The notes: generated by a model from the letters alone, not told the origin. 64,000 nucleotides of DNA from Sipunculus nudus (GCA_026874595.1 CM049318.1:54697250-54761249), one strand, 5' to 3'. Positions 23,900-36,095 are shown, counted from the stretch's first letter. Numbers and translations: made by a program.

Positions 23900-25050
23900 G
23901 ATGCCCTGAGTCACTTGGAAACCGAGTACAAGACCAAGTCCGAGTCCAGAACAAATATCTTCTAAAAAAGAAATTCTAAATGAAATTAAATAAAAACGAT
24001 ATTTTTAAGTTGGTTCACACATGCTTTAACTTGAATGTTAATTTACTTAAGCTCTCAATGCCGAATTAAAGCTGTGTACATAGTCTTTTTGTAGGCCTAA
24101 TATTCTGTTGGTATTTCGCACATTTGTGTAAGTCTTCTGTTATGGAACCTAATATAAACAGATCACGTATGCGTGATGAACAAAAATTTTGTAATGGAGA
24201 TAAAAAAAATCAGATTCTGTAACACTAGGCAGCGTGAAATGTCTAGGGGAATGAATAAAGAAGTCAGTGGTTTTTTGTTTACAAATAACTATAATTTATT
24301 CTTAAAACAACCCTAACAATACAATACACTAAATCAATACAATTATACAGTAAAAAAAGTCAATACAATCACACAGAAAGATAACGGTACAGTACCTCGA
24401 TACCAACACCATCACCACGATAAGTCCTTTGAATGTAAACTCTATGAGAAGGACAGTCCAGTGGAAAGTTCTTGCAACAACACAGAAAGTAAACTGAAGT
24501 CCAAATGTATAAAATCCAGGATAAAATCTTTGAAAATGTTTAATTGCCGCATTCGTCGGATAAGGTCTTAGAATCTGACACACGCTTCTGCGACCGCTGG
24601 TATCTGCTCTTCTCTGCCCCCTGGTTCTAGAAAACAGCCCCTTTATATACCTTCACACCCCAAGCCGGGAATTTTCCTCTTCTCGAATAGTTTATAAGGA
24701 CCCTACTCAGCAGTAAACACGCGTTTCAGAAATTCTCTAGAAAGACATAGCCGTGTGTCTCTACACATACCAGGCTCATCACGTGACCCACGACCAGGCG
24801 TGAAAACCCAAGGCTCACATGACAACGAGGGTTCAACCAGTACGGATAAAACATAAAATGTAATAACAACACGAGTTACGCCCGTGTCACGCAATAAAAA
24901 GAGCACCTGTAACACTTCATAGTATTGGACTCGAGATGGACTCGATCTGATTTCAGGATTTAGATGGACTCGAAGTTCTTGGACTCCGGTCCCAGTCCAA
25001 GAACTTCGAGTCCAAGTCCGAGTCCAAGTCTTAAAGAATCAGCCGGCGTC
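23900..25050. repeat. GAGTCC-rich dispersed repeat, split by an LTR
   Basis: Flank 1 (about 23905-24217) and flank 2 (24915-25050) carry clustered GAGTCC/GGACTC hexamers (CCGAGTCCA, GGACTCGA, CGAGTCCAAGTCCGAGTCC). Related copies lie at 40.46-40.90, 54.44-54.85 and 55.33-55.64 kb. The intervening 24218-24914 is a separate insertion. Confidence 0.65.
24218..24914 (-). mobile_element. Probable solo LTR
   Basis: Read on the minus strand, it begins TGTTACAGGTGC and ends GTGTTACA. A TATA-like promoter (GGTATATAAAGGGGC near 24632-24646) lies mid-element and an AATAAA lies near the end. It interrupts a GAGTCC-type repeat, as a recent insertion would. There is no internal coding region. The flanking 5-mers do not match perfectly, and AGTGTTACAG occurs at both borders, so the exact ends and the superfamily are uncertain. 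Confidence 0.55.
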
Positions 25051-25118
25051 TTATTTACTTCAGTGTTTATCTGTCATCCATGTCGCCAGCATTTTTAACG
25101 ATATAGATATATATATAT

Positions 25119-25278
25119 CACTCAAGAAAAACAACAGTGTAAATTCACTACAGACTGTTTCACGGGTTGCGACCCGATCCTCAAGTGAATGTTATTTTAG
25201 GGACCCGATCCTCAGGTGAATGTTGTAATCCCGTGAAACAGTCTGTAGTGAATTTACAGTGTTGTTTTTTCTTCAGTG
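25119..25278. mobile_element. 160-bp hairpin MITE
   Basis: Arms of about 49 bp (25119-25167 and 25228-25278) match at nearly every base; both contain TTCACTACAGACTGTTTCAC in one orientation or the other. The loop holds two direct copies of GACCCGATCCTCA-GTGAATGTT. Confidence 0.82.
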
Positions 25279-25337
25279 TTACATCGACCTGGCCTTGTCT
25301 GAAGGTAATAAAAGCACTTTACACCGGAGAGTAACCC

Positions 25338-25342
<5 letters not shown>

Positions 25343-25406
<64 letters not shown>
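25343..25406. repeat. (TA)n microsatellite
   Basis: About 32 TA units. Confidence 0.97.
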
Positions 25407-25408
<2 letters not shown>

Positions 25409-26255
25409 TAAGGATATATACTTTTATCTTACCAAATAACTGAATTTTTTTAATTGAAATTGTGCTATTGCAGGAATTTTCTTTTTTTGAGTTTGACTGC
25501 AGTTTGTCTCAATATTGAACCTGTAATTTGTGGAAGACGCCACGCTATCACTGGGGAAAATGCGCTACATGACTCATTGTAAATTACACTAGCCCGTCCT
25601 TTTAAAAAGACACATGGGGAATTCAGTCCTTTGGCTGCTAGGTATTATTAGCGATGCGTCTCGTCATTGACAGTTTCATCTTATTATTACTGCATTACTG
25701 CGCTACAAACCCCTCTAATCCCAACTTGCGCACAATTTACATCCTTCTATCCGTAACAATTACATACGATCGTGGCAAGATAATTCACGGGGCTTTTACA
25801 TAAGTAACTTGTCATTATACATGCATCGTCTTTATATTACAGCCCCTCTAGTCATGATTACATAAAAACATATCTCCTTAAAAAATCCCGGCTTCTTATT
25901 ATGGAGAATTACAATATAACGTCACAGAACTGATGATAGCCTTTAAAACTATACAACTTGTTCAATAAATAAATATCTTCTCTAGTATATTGTCATGGTC
26001 GCTTATAAATACCTATCTTCTATAACCGAGGCTTGTTATTATACTAAGATATACAAAAATTTAAGAAAAACTGAAGTGATAATAATAACTAAAAATTGCA
26101 GCTTTCGTTTGTTTGGTTTTATAAAAGAATTTAGCGTCATAGCTGGCGGTTCAATTGTCGAGCCAACAACATGTATAATAAAAAGCTTGGGATATTATTA
26201 TTTTTTTTTTACAAGATCGATAGATAAACACATTTACTGTGGGTATTCTCATAAA
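25407..26255. other. Unassigned AT-rich sequence
   Basis: No gene or repeat was recognised. Confidence 0.3.
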
Positions 26256-26423
26256 CAGTGGAACCCCTCCTTAAGGGCACCCCTATGCTAAGGGCACCCC
26301 CTGTTTAGGGCCACTTACGGACAGTCCCTTAAAAGTAGGTCCTGAAATCTATAATACTAAGGAAACCTTTCTATTGCGGGTATGTCTGGTCCCGTTAGTG
26401 TCCGTATATCGGAGGTTCAATTG
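26256..26423. mobile_element. Short pogo/Tigger-like MITE
   Basis: The left end CAGTGGAACCCCTCC matches the start of the 57347-58566 element. The right end GGAGGTTCAATTG is a diverged inverse (CAATTGAACCTCC). The interior has repeated AAGGGCACCCC. The flanking TA duplication has decayed. Confidence 0.5.
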
Positions 26424-28146
26424 AATGAATACACCTTGTGTCCGTATATGCATGCGTAACAGCTGACGCAACTAAGTCCTTGGTTAAGGTAATTAAGATT
26501 TGTATCTTCATGTTTTCAGTTATTCCCTGTAGTATGGTTTATCATATACAATGAATCAGCTCTATATATTCCTAAGTTAAGCTGCAATCATTATAACAGA
26601 GATTGTTTATACGTTTCTCCTCTACTGCACTGGTTACGTTGACAATATCGTGCACCGTAAGAGAAAAAAATCAGCATGCTTACGCACGTATAAAGCTCTG
26701 CGTGAAGAAACGGCTGCATATGTTACAGAACTGTTTGAATTGTGAGAGTTCTCAAAACTCCCTAACACGACCGTCATTACCATGCAGCAAATGTCGCGTG
26801 TTAGCAGGGCAGACAACATTTTACTTTTTTTTTTCAAGCAATATGCATAACCGGATCAAAAACAAGTGGACACGTGGTCATGTTAGCGTTGTGGGTATCA
26901 CTGGCCTATATTATAATTGCACGTTATGGCCCTAAGCTGTTGTCATACAATGCCTTAAATGCCTGGTTTAGGTCTTGAAGTGTGTCCTCGTGGAGTTATT
27001 TTCGATATTTCCCATAAACCTTGATTAACTGGACATATATTTTGCAAAGGACAGTCATCTGTCAGAAATCCGTGTCTCCTGCTCAGCCACTGAAAATCTG
27101 ATTGGATTCGAATTCGGTCCGTGAAAAACCGTCCCGAACAAAGGCTTACGGACCCATCCCAACGCTAAAATGAGTATTGGACATGTAACACTGTATCTTT
27201 AATTAAATAAGTTTTTAATATTATTATATTAACCCATCAAAAGTTAAAATAAAAATAAATAACTACTTTAAACTACAGTAATTTAATGAATGTCTGGACT
27301 GGTCTACCTTTGTCCCATCAAAATTTTGGAATGTCCAGTCCTCCTTATTTTACACAAAAAACAAGGAAAATACCACTGTTTCGATCGGTTTTAACCAGTT
27401 ATAAACACATTAACTCTATTACATTATGAGTCATTATGGATCACTAAGCCTTTGAAAAGCGCTCCAATGACTTGACAACACAGAAATAAAATTCTTTGAT
27501 CCTAAATTAACTTGAAATTTCAAACAGAAACATTCATCATCCAAAGTGCCACATTATAAGAAGAAAATGTTGTCTCTAATTAGGACCAACTCCTCAAAAT
27601 CCTCGCCATGGCGCTTCATATGCTGGCCTTTGTTACGCTTGCATTACATCTTTAATAAAATTGTCAATCAGCTAATTCCTTTTTAAAAAATTGTTCTATC
27701 AATCAAACTCTTTTACTTTTATCAATTTTTGACTTTTTTTCCAGCAACATAAATGATTTGATGAAAAGTCGTGTCATTGGACTAAACAATTTGCATATCT
27801 TCGAGAAAACTAATCCTCTTTAAGTAACGCAGCGGTCGCATTCTATTCCAGGTAATCCATTTCAACCGAAAGAAATAAACCAGTAAGAACTGAATGAGGC
27901 CACTGCGCAAAGAAATCAGTGCTTTCATAAGGTTACATACCTCTCTCTTATTTACCTGACCTAGCATATACATTAAAATGCAGGGCTGAAAACCTTTGAT
28001 TTCAAAATGCAATACTGTACTGTTTTAAAATTGCAATCTCAGAAAAGAATTGCCAACAAAAGCTAAAATCATGGAAGGGTTTTTTCATAATATTTTCTGT
28101 CTTGACTGATTGAAGCAATTCAGAAAACAGATTAATACACGCTTAA
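26424..28146. other. Unassigned AT-rich sequence
   Basis: Open frames up to 110 codons occur near 26.6-26.9 kb but show no family features or splice context. No RNA gene or repeat was recognised. Confidence 0.3.
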
Positions 28147-28583
28147 AGCTGCCCATTCACCTACCTTTTGAAAAAGAACATGTGATTTCTGGCTTGCTTC
28201 CTCTTTACATATATTAATTAAGGTTATTCTGGTGATTACATTTTCTTATAACGCCTCTGTGAAGGATCTATGAACTTGTTTAACAATAGCATGTTTGTAA
28301 ACATAGCAATGTTGACAAATGGAAAAATATGTAACCTAAGCTGGTAGGTTGGATATATGCAGAGATAGAAAGGTCACGAAATGCCATTTGCAAAGCTCTG
28401 GCTTATTTGACTTGCCACCAGCGGTTTTAATTATTTTGCGGGCCCCCACATATTATAAGCATGTTGATATAAACAAAACAAGCAGCCTGTGTGCGGTGAT
28501 ATCAACGCTTTTCGGTCTATTTTTTATAAAAGCTTCAAGGGTTACCATTAGTTTATAAAGGTCAGAAAGGTGATCAGGCCCCT
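28147..28583 (+). mobile_element. 437-bp TTAA-type MITE, complete
   Basis: The element is flanked by TTAA on both sides (28143-28146 and 28584-28587). Its ends are inverted: AGCTGCCCATTCACCT on the left and AGGGGCCTGATCACCT when the right end is read inward. AGGGG ends with a TTAA duplication recall Kolobok-type elements, though piggyBac-type is not excluded. A diverged reverse-orientation relative lies at 6535-6822. It is non-coding. Confidence 0.78.
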
Positions 28584-28669
28584 TTAATACAGAAAATCAG
28601 CGCAGGGATTTGAGTCTCTCTTCGTTTTCTTCCCTGCCTTTTGTAAGTGAGAGTTATGTATAAAGGCTA

Positions 28670-28861
28670 CTTGCACTCACAGCACACTTTAATTCCTGTG
28701 ACAGGATGTTGACTCCCACTTTTCTCACATTTTTCTTCCTGAGACCGGATGTTGACTCCCACTTTTCTCACACTTTTATTCTTGTGTCAGGATGTTGACT
28801 CCCACTTTTCTCACACTTTTATTTCTGTGTCAAGATGCTGACTCACACTTTTCTCACATCC
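28670..28861 (+). repeat. 43-bp minisatellite, about 4.5 units
   Basis: GATGTTGACTCCCACTTTTC recurs at an exact 43-bp spacing (GATG starting at 28705, 28748, 28791 and, as GATGCTGACTC, at 28834), preceded by a partial unit. Confidence 0.93.
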
Positions 28862-28940
28862 TGTATCCGCCCCTGATATTTAAATATCTCCACCTATTCA
28901 TAGATGGAGATATTTGTAGATGGAGATATTTGTTTTTGCC

Positions 28941-28941
<1 letters not shown>

Positions 28942-28982
<41 letters not shown>

Positions 28983-28983
28983 T
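28942..28983. repeat. (TTA)n microsatellite
   Basis: About 14 units, preceded by a small inverted repeat of AAATATCTCCA / TGGAGATATTT. Confidence 0.95.
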
Positions 28984-29439
28984 TGTCTCTTTTTTCATTC
29001 ATTTCACCTTTAATATACCCTTGTATGGTCCAATGATTTTGTCCATGTTTTAGTGACCTTGATCTTATTTGCAAGGTCACAGTGGTCAAAAAGTGCGATT
29101 TTTTTCACATTTTCAATGTCGGTTTTCTCCGTATCTATACGGAGTGCAGACAAAAAGATGAAAAAGCTACCATCATATCTGGTTCCCAACATTTCTGGGG
29201 GTTCAGCATCGAAATCACTCATGCGGAACCATAGGAGTTGGAATTACAGCATTTGAATAATCTGCAAATGACGAAAATGTGACGTCAGCATTTTCATCTC
29301 ATCAGTGAAAACTCAGGAGGTAACCACCAAATTTCATTTGTTTGAAAGACTATAGTTCCTCTCAAACTATTACAGGTGGATTATTCCTCTCAAACTATTA
29401 CAGGTGGTTAAAACATAAGTGGATGATTTGGGTTTAAGG
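28984..29439. other. Unassigned dispersed-repeat-like sequence
   Basis: It contains GTGACCTTGATCTTATTTGC and TTTTCAATGTCG. The second is echoed near 34923, suggesting a weakly conserved dispersed repeat. There is a 25-bp tandem duplication at about 29353-29402 (ATTCCTCTCAAACTATTACAGGTGG unit). No gene. Confidence 0.4.
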
Positions 29440-29785
29440 GTGTGGGGGTGGACAAGGGGGATAGGCGGAGATCCGTAACTGTCCCATGACAGTTACAAAA
29501 AGTCTAGTTGCATTTGTATTTGCAACTGTTTTTGATACTTTTGCATTTAAATACCCTGATTCCTGTTTTGAATCCAACCCTAATTCAGTTGGTGTAGGGA
29601 ATACAGCCCACAAAACCAATTCTCCTTTCTTCATTTACTGATATTTTTAGAAATATTTAACCAAGCAAACTGTCTTATATCCATACAGACGGATAGCACA
29701 AATTCATGTAACGTATACATGCGTGCGAAGACGAGACAGATCAGATCAATATATTGTGCGTGTCAAATACCAGTGTCAGTAACAT
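29440..29785 (+). repeat. Duplicated block, shared with 39305-39595
   Basis: Shared landmarks are CTGTCCCATGACAGTTACAA, AGTCTAGTTGCATTTGT, TTCTCCTTTCT, ATATTTAACC-AGCAAACT and GACGAGACAGATC. Both blocks are in the same orientation. Confidence 0.85.
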
Positions 29786-29817
29786 TTATATGTTATTTAT
29801 ATATTTATATATATATT

Positions 29818-29907
<90 letters not shown>

Positions 29908-29908
29908 T
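29785..29908. repeat. AT-rich compound microsatellite (ATTTATAT/(TA)n)
   Basis: A mix of TATATTTATA and TATA units over about 120 bp. Open frames across it are repeats of Ile and Tyr codons, not genes. Confidence 0.95.
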
Positions 29909-30544
29909 CTCAGACTTTTCAGGTCGAAAAACCATCCCCAACAATCCGCCCATGAATACACCTATCGAAGAAGAGACACCTTGACACGTATATAATTCGT
30001 GCTGTGTTCCAGGCAGCCGGCCAACGAAGCAGGCTAACAGGGATCCATGTAGCGTATGTGTTAGCCCACCAAAAGGGCTAACTGGGCTTTTAACACGATA
30101 CGATCTGTTACTCTTAGAAAGGAAATTGAATAAAAATATTTCCCATGGTTTTAACATACGAATGTTCACATTATGTACTAAGTCGAAAGGCCTATAGTAA
30201 AAATAACCATTCTAGAAAGCATGAATCACCTGTATCATCAACAACTGATTTATTTGTCCAGAGGGAATTAAAGCATTAACAGCCCGGCAGACATCATGCA
30301 ATCGGTGGCAGTCCTGTATAATGCTTTAGGCCTGTGTACTATTGTGATCATATTTCACTTCCTTGGTGCAAAATAGTGATGTAATGTTTTTCAGTGGTCA
30401 AATATACAATACACATAGAAGTACTGAACATTAAAAAATTGATACATATGTTAAATCTCACAGCTATGTATGGAGTGTTATAAATTTATAATCATAGTTA
30501 ACTGCTGGGGCAATCTATGGACTCCACATTGCGTCAGTCACTAA
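29909..30544. other. Unassigned sequence with duplicated motif
   Basis: GTGCTG-GTTCCAGGCAGCCGGCCAACGA near 30000 recurs near 30730. No gene was recognised. Confidence 0.4.
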
Positions 30545-30960
30545 AAAAAGCAATTGAGGAGTCTACGTATTTGTAGACGGGTTTTTTTTCGGTATTTAGC
30601 TTATAATTATCTATTTTTCAGATTTTTCCGGTCGATAAAGAGTGTCCCCCCCCCCCCCCCCCCCTCAACTTTAAATCCGCTAATGATAATACACCACATG
30701 AAGAAGAGGCACCTTCAAAAGTATACAATTCGTGCTGCTTTCCAGGCAGCCGGCCAACGAGGCAGGCTACATGGAACCGCGTATCATATTATTGATTAAA
30801 GTATTAGAATTGCATAGTTTTATATGACTAAGTTGGCTTATATCAAGGTATGCAGCCTTCAGGCGTCAGGGTCCAATGCTCCTCATGGAAAAGGGCAGCT
30901 CAGTTGGTTCTAATAGTCTGAACTATGTCCACCAGAGGTCACCATGCTCTACTGAGACCC
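30545..30960 (+). repeat. Duplicated block, shared with 39640-39940
   Basis: Shared landmarks are TCTATTT-TCAGATTTTTC, GATAAAGAG, a poly-C tract (18 C at about 30647-30664), TATGACTAAGTTGGCTTATAT, CAGCCTTCAGGCGTC and AACTATGTCCACCAGAGGT. Confidence 0.85.
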
Positions 30961-33320
30961 TATGTTTGATCATGAGATTCTGACAGAGGATTGTAGATTC
31001 CGGCAACAGACTCAAATTTATTCAGGGGCGTAGATAGCAGGGGGATGGGGGAGATGCATACCACCCAGAATTTAAGGGGGGATGGTGTGTACAATCATCC
31101 TATGATAATCTATTAATCATATGAATTAATATATTTAATTATTCTCAAATAACCCATTCTCATAATTTATAATGCATTCGGCTAAAAGCACGGTAAACCA
31201 GCAAAAAAGTAAATAATATTATTTAAAAAAATAAATTTACGGTATCTTCATAATCTCTACATCATTCTTTTCCTTAGGTTCTCTTGTTTGTTGATTGAAT
31301 AGGAAAAATTAATTAAATAAGTTTATATCAAGATTTTTAAATCTTATTGAAGGAAAATCATATCTTCAATATAAGAGGTCAGTGTAGACATAGTCTATAA
31401 ATTGTGTAGACTAAGCTACCTCTTGAATTCTTGAACTTACATGCAAAGTTATGTAATATAGACAAAATGTTTAAAGGGAAATAATGAGAAATTTCTAAAG
31501 AACAGATAAACCCAAGAAAAACTTTGCGAGAATAGTTAAAAATTCTTTTTCACATTTATAACTATATCTAATATAGAATCATCACAACAGAATCATTACA
31601 AACAAGCATTCACGTCACAAAATTAAGTAGAAAAGTTTAATGGTCTTCTTTAAGTATTTAACCAGTAAACATATAGAAAAGCTCTTCAGACGTTTTCATA
31701 GGAAAGTAAGGAACTCTGAGAGGAAAAAAGATTGCAGATCTATCATAAATGTTCAGTTGTGAAATCTCACCATTTAAATTTGAAATCTGAAAAGTTTATG
31801 CATTAATTTGATATATCTAGTTTGGGTCAGAAACAGTAGGCCAGAAGCTGGAATTTTTTTTTACATAATTTTTACCAGGGTATAATTTTTTACATTTTCA
31901 ATTTTCCATCTGTCTTAAAAGTCGAAGACACATAGTAGTGTAGAACAACCCCTAAGTGCTTCATGCATTTAGAGTGAATAGAATAGAAAAGTAATAATTT
32001 ACGAAAACTTGTTACATTTTAGTAGTAACTTTTTTTGCAGAAAATTAGGGCCATGCCCATTTTTTTGCTTAAAGTCTCAAAATTTACAAACCTTTTGCAG
32101 TTACATGGCTTTAAATTTTGCACATTTGCCAATTGGAAAATTGAAAGTATCAACATGAAGTATAAGGCAAATCATGGTCATTCAGGAGGTATTTGTTAAT
32201 TTCACATGGAATGACCTAAAAAAAGCAACCATTCCTACAAATTTGATACCTTTTTTTTAAAGATGATAACTTAGTATCATCAAAATTATTATTTTCCCTA
32301 TAATAAAGTAAACGTAATCATTCCAATGCTATCACAAGCATAGAATGAACGAAACTATATTTTATCAAATGTTTGGCTCGGAATGATCTTTATCCTACTG
32401 TGGCCGTAAAGGGCAGACATTGACTTTGAAATGTTGAAATGTTGAAACTTCAGCCTCATGTTATATACATACTGTATCACTGACTAACTGCGTTTCAACT
32501 TCACAAACAGAAGCGAGAGGAGGCGCTAAACATTCGGGCATTTCTTTGACTAGATTACAAGAAATTTCTGCGATATCTATAGCACTTAAAGCGTTCATAC
32601 TACTGCACCGTTTAAGAGAATAAGAACTTAACAAGTAAGTTACTCTCCTGCGTTTTACCTGATTCCGCCAATAAGAAATGACTAGAATGATGATAAAAAT
32701 ATATCTTTATAGTTTACTTCCGACAACCCATTGCGTTTTATTTCATTATTAACCGCAGGGGTGTATTCAATGGGGGGGGGCGCAAAGGCCCCCCCCCCCC
32801 CCAAAAAAAAAAAATCTGCTAACACTTATACCAGTCAACTTCTGGCAAGTGTTATGTTTGTTAACTCAAATTTATTTTATGATCGATTATTTGAGTATAC
32901 ACACACACACATAAAATATAACGTTTTCAGTAAATAAATATTTTCATGTTTCTCTGTGCACGGTTATGGTAATGTTATTCCCATATGGAAAAGAAAGAAG
33001 AAAAACAAGAAAGATCTCGTCTGTAATGTAAATATAGATATATATATTATATATATATATATATATATAATATATATATCTATCTGATATAATAATGTAT
33101 ATTTAATATCAGTTCTAAAGGTTCTTATTTACCTATAGAGAAACGAGTCTTGTTGTAATAATGTAAAGAAAGAACAAAAGCTTAGCAAGATTTTGTCTGT
33201 AATATAAATGTAAAGAGTGTCAGACTTTGAAAATTTCTAAAATAAATCTAAACAGTAAAGAGATTACACATTTCTCTCGTGTTTTTAACTATCTCTCTTT
33301 TCTTTTTTGTTTGTGTGCAG
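30961..33320. other. Unassigned AT-rich sequence
   Basis: Mostly unique-looking and AT-rich, with G/C homopolymer runs near 31050 and 32772-32805. A palindromic (TA)n sits at 33031-33084. No gene is visible until the splice-acceptor-like site at 33320. Confidence 0.35.
33031..33084. repeat. Symmetric (TA)n palindrome
   Basis: AGATATATATATTATATA at the left is mirrored by TATATAATATATATATCT at the right. Confidence 0.9.
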
Positions 33321-33469
33321 AAGTGAAGGCTCCAACCCCTATGATTGTTCATGATGGTGGATGGCCAGAAACTGTTAAACAATCCATGCAAGCTATTTGT
33401 ACTTCCACTAGACGCTTGCTATGCCTCATTTTAAAAATTTACCCTGGAATACACCAAGAGACTATATGA
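33321..33469 (+). CDS. Candidate terminal exon of an unknown protein
   Basis: A strong acceptor-like site precedes it: a long pyrimidine tract and GTGTGCAG ending at 33320. After AA (phase 2 from an upstream exon) an open frame gives VKAPTPMIVHDGGWPETV, then about 30 more residues with a leucine-rich stretch (RRLLCLILKIYPG), and ends at TGA 33467-33469. I do not recognise the family. Another frame stays open from 33421 to 33615, so the exon could have a different end or be decayed. No partner exon was located. Confidence 0.25.
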
Positions 33470-35069
33470 AAGCTTCCGGGGTTTTTTTTTATTCTGGGGT
33501 AATTAAAATCACCTCTAAATACCCAGCTACTGTCACTGGAGCTAGATTTCCAGGCTTTATGTCTAAAAGCTGCATTTTCAATAATAATATAAATCTGAAA
33601 ATGGTATGCAAATAACAGTCAATGAGTATTTTCCCTTCTAATATTTTTTTGTGTTGATGTACATTCATTACCTCGGGTCAGACTATCTTTATTTCTTTTT
33701 AACTCCAACTGGCTATAGTTCGAACTTAATTGCTGCAAAAAATAATTTATCTACCAAAACCTATAGTATATATGGAATTCATTATCAGAAGCTCTACATG
33801 AAAAATAGATGTAGTAAACTTTGACATATTCAGTGACATAGAATAGTTAATCCATTTCAGTTCTTTTTATGTGTGCTGACCATCTTCTCTTAAAAAATAC
33901 AATTAAGTTACAACACTACACTTATTGATGCATGTTCAAATAATGCATTATATATAGATGAGGGTTCCACGGAAAACATAATAAACAATTTGAACTGGAT
34001 ACCTTACAAAATTACATATAATAATCATAATAATTATGCACGAACTAACAATATTTGCTATGTTTAGTAGGAGACAATTTAACAGCCACGCAGTGTATTC
34101 CAACAAGTTTAAATATGCTTACTTCCTACTGATAGGGCTTTGAGGAATATCAATAAAATTTTTAATTCCCGACTTTAGAGCTGCGCCCCCTCAATTTTAA
34201 AATCCTGGATACGCCACTGTACCGATCTTGATAAAACCCTTTTAATCCTCTAAACCGTTTTTTATATTATTTATTATCGTTCTTGATATTATGATTTTTT
34301 CGTGAGATTTATCATTTATCTATTTATTGGTTTATTCATTAAGTTGAGGATTCATTTGTTCATTAACAATCTCACTTTTTCTAGACTTAAATACTTAAAG
34401 GAATACATGATACTGTCATGATCAAGATGATATCTAGATTCTGATCTTATGATCATCGATTGTCATGGTTATAAGTTAATCAGAAACGAAATACAAAATA
34501 TCACTGTCATGAATAATGTGCAGGACAATTTGTTGCATGCTGAAAGAAGAGTGATAGACTGGGAGTTATAAAAAATGCACAATGTAATCATGCTACAATG
34601 TACACTTTTGATTCTTTATCACTATATATATTATACAATGAACTTCCCGTGCACATGCACAAACACCCACACACTTAACTATATATACACTAGGGCCCTG
34701 CGCGGGGTGGGTTTTGGCCCGCAGCCCGCAGTCCCCCGCGGGCCCCCGCATTGGAATCTTTATTAAAGAATTTATCATTTTTAATATTCTTATTGTTATT
34801 CTGCCACTTGTTTCGATAGATTTTATTCATATTTACACAGGATGTACCATACCATAATCCAATAATTTGACGCAGTTTCAATGACCTTAAGGACAGGGGT
34901 CAAAATGTGCATTTTTTCAGATTTTCAATGTCGATTATCTGCATGCTAAACTATATGGGGTACAAATGAATGGATGAAAAATCACCTATTTGCATTCACT
35001 CTTGCGAAACCATATGAGAAAGGTGACTCGGCACTTCTCAGTTTTGCTACGTTTTCGATAAAACCATAT
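33470..35069. other. Unassigned AT-rich sequence
   Basis: A G/C-rich patch (CCCGCAGCCCGCAGTCCCCC) lies near 34720, and TTTTCAATGTCG near 34922 is shared weakly with 29110. No gene was recognised. Confidence 0.3.
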
Positions 35070-35690
35070 ATCGCTAGAGATCCGTAAAGCCTACGTCACA
35101 TATCCCAAACGGAGCCCGTCCGACTTCTCTGTGAGCTGAAAAGGGTATTTTCGGCAGGAATACGGCCGGTGTTTGCTCGATCACTGCGGACTCCGCCGCG
35201 ATTTTTAGGGGTCGGCCGACGATCGCTGGGCACCGAAACCTGTTCTTAAATCAGCGATTTTCCAATGGCGATTTTTGAGGCGCAGAGCTCGTTAACAGGT
35301 CGCCCGTAGATCGCTCGGGCAGCGGCCAACATGCGATCGATGTTCGAGCAGCAATCCAACGATTTTAGACGCATTTTTGCTTTTAAATTCTGACGGAGGT
35401 CGACAAAGCTGCGCGGCTTCCGCATGGGCTCCCTACGATACTCGAACTGCCCCCTTTCCTAATCCCGCCCGACTTGTACAAAGTCGAACGTGCTGCGAAC
35501 ACGCTCCGTGCTGGTGTCGGGTCGCCGTCGCGCGATTACTTCGGCCCCTGGCCGGGCACCTCCTGACGACTCAGCTTCCAGCTCATGCTCCGATGAAGCG
35601 GCTCTCGTGCCACCTTCTTCTTAAACAAGGGACCCATGGGTCACGGCGCTCAGCTGATTGTGATTGGACTATAAAAGTTTCTCCACTGTG
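35070..35690. other. GC-rich island
   Basis: About 600 bp is markedly richer in G, C and CpG than its surroundings, with repeated GCGATTTTT, GATCGCT and CGATCG-like motifs. A 104-codon frame on the plus strand (35377-35691) has no recognisable features. It could be a GC-rich repeat or a CpG-rich regulatory region. Confidence 0.4.
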
Positions 35691-36095
35691 ACACTATATC
35701 GAATCGAGAAAGCTTATGAATATCATGGACATGTTCGGCTATTATAAAGAAATGTAATGTAATATGTGAGTAAATGATAAATGAAATTACCTGACTGATG
35801 GATTAATAGAGTAAAATATAGTGGTTTATTTTTATTTATTTAGGAGGGGTTGAAAATCGTGATATATGTGAGCAAATATGAATGCAATGACAGCAGTAAT
35901 AAGCAAAAGTAGAATGATGATAAGGCTATTTGTTGAAGGATCTAAAGTGTATGGTAGTCTGCAAGCTTTCAATTTGACAGATATGAAGTTATGATTAACT
36001 ATGCTGATGAAGTGATTTATGAATTTGTGACTATGACACAATATCTCTTTAGTCTTGACAAGGTACATTATTGTGATGCCCACTATGTCTACATA
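35691..36095. other. Unassigned AT-rich sequence
   Basis: No gene or repeat was recognised. Confidence 0.3.

Noticed and set aside
26603-26935. 110-codon plus-strand open frame with several cysteines
   Set aside because: No regular zinc-finger spacing, no family feature, and no splice signals; chance length is plausible.
29719-29984. Open frames rich in Ile and Tyr
   Set aside because: They are translations of the AT microsatellite.
35377-35691. 104-codon frame in the GC-rich island
   Set aside because: GC-rich DNA has few stops, so length is not evidence; no domain is visible.
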